64,000 bases of DNA from Bailinhaonella thermotolerans. GTDB taxonomy: Bacteria > Actinomycetota > Actinomycetes > Streptosporangiales > Streptosporangiaceae. Of this stretch, positions 59,673 to 64,000 are shown one piece after another; the first letter of the stretch is position 1; every line of letters begins with the position of its first letter. The notes under the pieces are model-generated. The model saw only the letters and a list, made by a program, of their open reading frames with translations, did not search any database and was not told the origin of the DNA. The stretch lies in contig NZ_QZEY01000002.1 of NCBI RefSeq assembly GCF_003594875.1, positions 620,001 through 684,000 on the forward strand, in the 5' to 3' direction. A program made the translations under genes and the position numbers.

Positions 59673-60845
59673 ATGAGCACAGCCGTCGTGAGCACCAGGG
59701 TCATCGCCGGAGTCGCGGTGGCCCTGTTCGCCGGATCCATGGTCCTGGCCCTGTCCCTGCCGCTGGTCGGCACCGCCCTGGAGCGGAGGTCCCCTCTCTT
59801 GGTGCTCGCGGGCGCCGGCGTGGGGCTCGTCCTCACGATCTGCTACTCCCGGGTGCTGTGGGCCGCCTTCATGCGCCGCCTCACCTGGCGCCACTACCTC
59901 GACGCCGCCGCGGTCGGCCTGATCTCCTACGGCGTCCCGGCCTTCGGCGGCCCCGCCTGGATGGCCATGCCCATGGCGTTCATCTCGGTCGCCCCGATCA
60001 TCGTGCGCCGCCGGGCCTACGCCCTGGCCCTCACCCTGGCCTCGGTCGCCGTCACCGCGGTGGTGCTGCTGCTCATCGACCTGCCCACTGCCATGGCCCT
60101 GCTGTACGGCCTGGCGCTCCTGCCCACGATCGCCCCGATGACGTACGGCATGGCCTGGCTCTGCCGGATCGTGGACGAGCTGCGGCAGGCCCGGGCGGAG
60201 CTGGCGCGGCGGGCCGTGGACGAGGAGCGGGTGCGCTTCGCCCGCGACCTGCACGACACGCTCGGCCACACCCTCCAGGCGATCGCGCTCCGGGCCGAGC
60301 TGGGCGAACGCCTGGTGGCGGACGCGCCTGACCGGGCCTTGCGGGAGCTGGCGGAGATCCAGCGCATCGCCCGCACGGCCGTGCACGACGTGCGCGAGGT
60401 GGTGCGCGGCTACCGGGCCACCTCCCTGGCGGGCGAGCTGGACGGCCTGGCGGCGGTGCTCGGCGCCGCCGGGATCAGCTGCGAGCGGCCCGAGCCGCCG
60501 GCGGACCTGCCCGCCCACGTGCACGAGCCGCTCGGCTGGGTGGCACGCGAGGCGGTGACCAACGTGCTGCGGCACAGCGCGGCGACCTGGTGCGAGGTGA
60601 CGGTGCACGTCGAGGACGGCCACGTGGTCCTGGAGATCGTCAACGACGGCGGTCCCGGGGCGACCCGGGTGGTCCGGGGCAACGGCCTGACCGGCCTGGC
60701 CGAGCGGATGAAGGCGGCCGGCGGCCGGCTGGAGACCACGAGCGGCGACGGCACCTTCCGCGTGAGCGCCGCCGTGCCCCTCGTCCCGCCCCCGGGACCG
60801 GCCGAGCCGGCCCCCGCGCGCCTCCCCGGGGAGGTGGCCCCGTGA
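59673..60845 (+). CDS. DesK/LiaS-like sensor histidine kinase
   Basis: A 390-residue kinase. Five to six membrane helices fill residues 10-165, with little outside the membrane, so it senses membrane events. HisKA_3 follows with His194 in VRFARDLHDTLGHTLQAIALRAEL, and the ATPase domain with VAREAVTNVLRHSAATWCEV and NGLTGLAERMKAAGGRLE. TAGTCT is eight bases before the ATG. Its stop overlaps the response-regulator start. It probably controls the ABC genes. Confidence 0.92.
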   Translation: MSTAVVSTRVIAGVAVALFAGSMVLALSLPLVGTALERRSPLLVLAGAGVGLVLTICYSRVLWAAFMRRLTWRHYLDAAAVGLISYGVPAFGGPAWMAMPMAFISVAPIIVRRRAYALALTLASVAVTAVVLLLIDLPTAMALLYGLALLPTIAPMTYGMAWLCRIVDELRQARAELARRAVDEERVRFARDLHDTLGHTLQAIALRAELGERLVADAPDRALRELAEIQRIARTAVHDVREVVRGYRATSLAGELDGLAAVLGAAGISCERPEPPADLPAHVHEPLGWVAREAVTNVLRHSAATWCEVTVHVEDGHVVLEIVNDGGPGATRVVRGNGLTGLAERMKAAGGRLETTSGDGTFRVSAAVPLVPPPGPAEPAPARLPGEVAP

Positions 60846-61447
60846 TCCGGCTGCTGCTGGCCGAGGACCACCACCTGGTCCGCGGCGCGTTCGTGGCCCT
60901 GCTCGGGGCGGAGCCCGGCATCGAGGTCGTCGGCGAGACCGGCCGGGGCGACGAGGCGGTGCGGCTCGCGCGCGAGCTGCGGCCCGACGTGGCGATCCTG
61001 GACATCGACATGCCCGGCTTGGACGGGCTGGAGGCGGCCGAGCGCATCTCCCGCGAGGCCCCCGGCTGCCGGGTCGTGATCGTGACCGGCCACGGCCGCC
61101 CCGGCTACCTGCGCCGGGCGATGGCGGCGGGGGCACGCGGCTTCGTCGGCAAGGACAACCCCGCGTCGGTCCTGGCCACCGTGATCCGGCAGGTCCACGA
61201 CGGCGGCCGGTACATCGACCCGGACCTGGCCGCCGACGCCCTCACCATGCGCGAGTGCCCTCTCACGCCGCGCGAGCTGGACACCCTGCGCGCGGCCGCG
61301 GGCGGGGCGCCGGTGTCGCGCATCGCCCGCGAGCTCCACCTGTCCGAGGGCACCGTGCGCAACTACCTGTCCTCCGCGGTCACCAAGCTGGAGGCCGAGA
61401 ACCGGCACGCCGCCGTCCGCCGCGCCCGTGACATGGGCTGGCTCTGA
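60842..61447 (+). CDS. NarL/LuxR-type response regulator
   Basis: A 201-residue regulator. The receiver domain has the acidic pair in LLAEDHHLVRG, the phospho-acceptor Asp54 in AILDIDMPGLDGLEAA, and Lys in GFVGKDNP; the C-terminal LuxR domain has PLTPRELDTLRAAAGGAPVS and IARELHLSEGTVRNYLSSAVTKL. The GTG overlaps the kinase stop (GTGA). Its binding site may be the TGACA-N2-TGTCA element upstream of the ABC ATPase. Confidence 0.93.
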   Translation: MIRLLLAEDHHLVRGAFVALLGAEPGIEVVGETGRGDEAVRLARELRPDVAILDIDMPGLDGLEAAERISREAPGCRVVIVTGHGRPGYLRRAMAAGARGFVGKDNPASVLATVIRQVHDGGRYIDPDLAADALTMRECPLTPRELDTLRAAAGGAPVSRIARELHLSEGTVRNYLSSAVTKLEAENRHAAVRRARDMGWL

Positions 61448-61509
61448 CCGGGACGTACTAGGTCAGGGGTGGCTACATTCACGAAAAGGGGATCGGGCAT
61501 GATCGGGGT

Positions 61510-62016
61510 ATGAGCTATGAGGGACCGTTCGGGGATCTGCTGGACGCCAACGAGCGTTACGCCCGGGACTTCGCGGACGCGGGGCTGACCGGGCAGGCCG
61601 CCAAGGGGCTTGCCGTCGTGACGTGCATGGACTCGCGGATCGACCCGCTCCGGCTGCTGGGGCTGGAGGCCGGGGACGCCAAGATCCTGCGCAACGCGGG
61701 CGCGCGGGTCACCGACGACGTGCTGCGGACGCTGGTGCTGGCGGTCTACCTGCTGGGGGTGGACCGGGTGCTCGTGATGCCGCACACCGACTGCCGGATG
61801 TCCAAGTCCACCGACGAGGACGTGCACCGCCTGGTGGCCGAGAAGTACGGCGTGGACACGCGCAGCCTGGACTTCCACACCGTCCCGGACCAGCGAGAGG
61901 CGCTCCTCCACGACATCACCCGCATCCGCGCCTACCCCTACCTGCCGCGTGAGCTGCACGTCGGCGGCGGCGTCTACGACGTCCACTCCGGCAGGCTGAT
62001 GCCCGTCGAGATGTGA
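61510..62016 (+). CDS. Beta-class carbonic anhydrase
   Basis: A 168-residue beta-carbonic anhydrase of the small, Rv1284-like type. Zinc ligands are Cys in VVTCMDSRIDP and His/Cys in MPHTDCRMSKS, with Asp-Arg of MDSR as the dyad. It turns CO2 into bicarbonate. CATGAT lies six bases before the ATG with no ribosome site, so it is probably leaderless. A hairpin follows the stop. Confidence 0.93.
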   Translation: MSYEGPFGDLLDANERYARDFADAGLTGQAAKGLAVVTCMDSRIDPLRLLGLEAGDAKILRNAGARVTDDVLRTLVLAVYLLGVDRVLVMPHTDCRMSKSTDEDVHRLVAEKYGVDTRSLDFHTVPDQREALLHDITRIRAYPYLPRELHVGGGVYDVHSGRLMPVEM

Positions 62017-62030
62017 CCGGGCGTACGGCG

Positions 62031-62055
62031 AAGGCCCCGGGGAACCCGGGGCCTT
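62031..62055. terminator. Perfect 11-bp hairpin between carbonic anhydrase and parE
   Basis: AAGGCCCCGGG (62031-62041) pairs with CCCGGGGCCTT (62045-62055) over a GAA loop; followed by CC then TC. It suits termination for both convergent genes. Confidence 0.85.
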
Positions 62056-62091
62056 CCTCGCGCCTTCCCCGCCCGGGGGCGCCGCGCCCGG

Positions 62092-64000
<1,909 letters not shown>

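Overview
The window is high-GC (roughly 75%) actinobacterial chromosome. Gene content and order resemble the conserved Streptomyces/Streptosporangiales core: AhpE peroxiredoxin, DUF3052 protein and homodimeric aceE together; fasR, fabD, fabH, acpP and fabF followed by an acyl-CoA carboxylase beta chain and a DUF3145 protein; and parC near parE with a Pat-type acetyltransferase, a PfkB kinase and a DUF5998 protein. I infer an actinomycete of the order Streptosporangiales or a close relative; the genus cannot be read from the sequence. No rRNA, tRNA, CRISPR array, insertion sequence or prophage was found. Both ends cut genes: a ROK kinase on the left and parE on the right.

Layout. 1-2.1 kb: amino-sugar operon (SIS isomerase, ROK kinase) divergent from a DeoR regulator. 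2.2-7.6 kb: zinc ribbon protein, AhpE, DUF3052, YjbQ, DUF1918 and aceE. 7.8-15.1 kb: small VOC proteins, regulators (WYL, two AraC types), a P-loop kinase and a membrane PLD-like protein behind a double-palindrome operator. 15.1-20.2 kb: an efflux/protection cassette (ABC ATPase, ABC-2 permease, UvrA-like ATPase) divergent from a TetR gene, with three matching operator copies between. 20.2-27 kb: PHP protein, secreted TAP-type peptidase, a DUF1190-like / glutathionylspermidine-synthase-like / DUF350 cassette, and a tiny eight-cysteine peptide followed by its own S26 peptidase. 26.8-33.4 kb: the fatty-acid synthase operon, where FabD carries a C-terminal biotinyl-like domain without the biotin lysine. 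34.8-40.3 kb: a cytoplasmic subtilisin, an ECF sigma factor, a small beta-rich protein and a large CHAT (caspase-like) protein. 40.4-47.5 kb: DUF2203, rhodanese, phosphodiesterase, DUF5998, Pat acetyltransferase, PfkB kinase. 47.7-55 kb: DNA repair genes (Ada-like zinc domain, Ogt, RecQ fused to a phosphoribosyltransferase-like tail), two tandem secreted four-cysteine paralogues, an Fe/2-oxoglutarate dioxygenase, a membrane glutaredoxin and VOC proteins. 55-64 kb: parC, an ABC transporter with its own two-component system, beta-carbonic anhydrase, parE.

Recurring features. Many intergenic spaces hold the palindrome GCCGTACGGC or hairpins built around it, several of them well placed as factor-independent terminators. 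At least ten genes have a TANNNT-like -10 element 6-8 bases before the start codon and no Shine-Dalgarno sequence, which suggests leaderless mRNAs. Overlaps of the ATGA/GTGA type show translational coupling in the drug cassette, fabD-fabH, the subtilisin/sigma/CHAT cassette and the ABC/two-component cassette.

The most interesting candidates are the Cys-rich peptide plus S26 peptidase, the subtilisin-sigma-CHAT cassette with its structured promoter, and the FabD biotinyl-like fusion.
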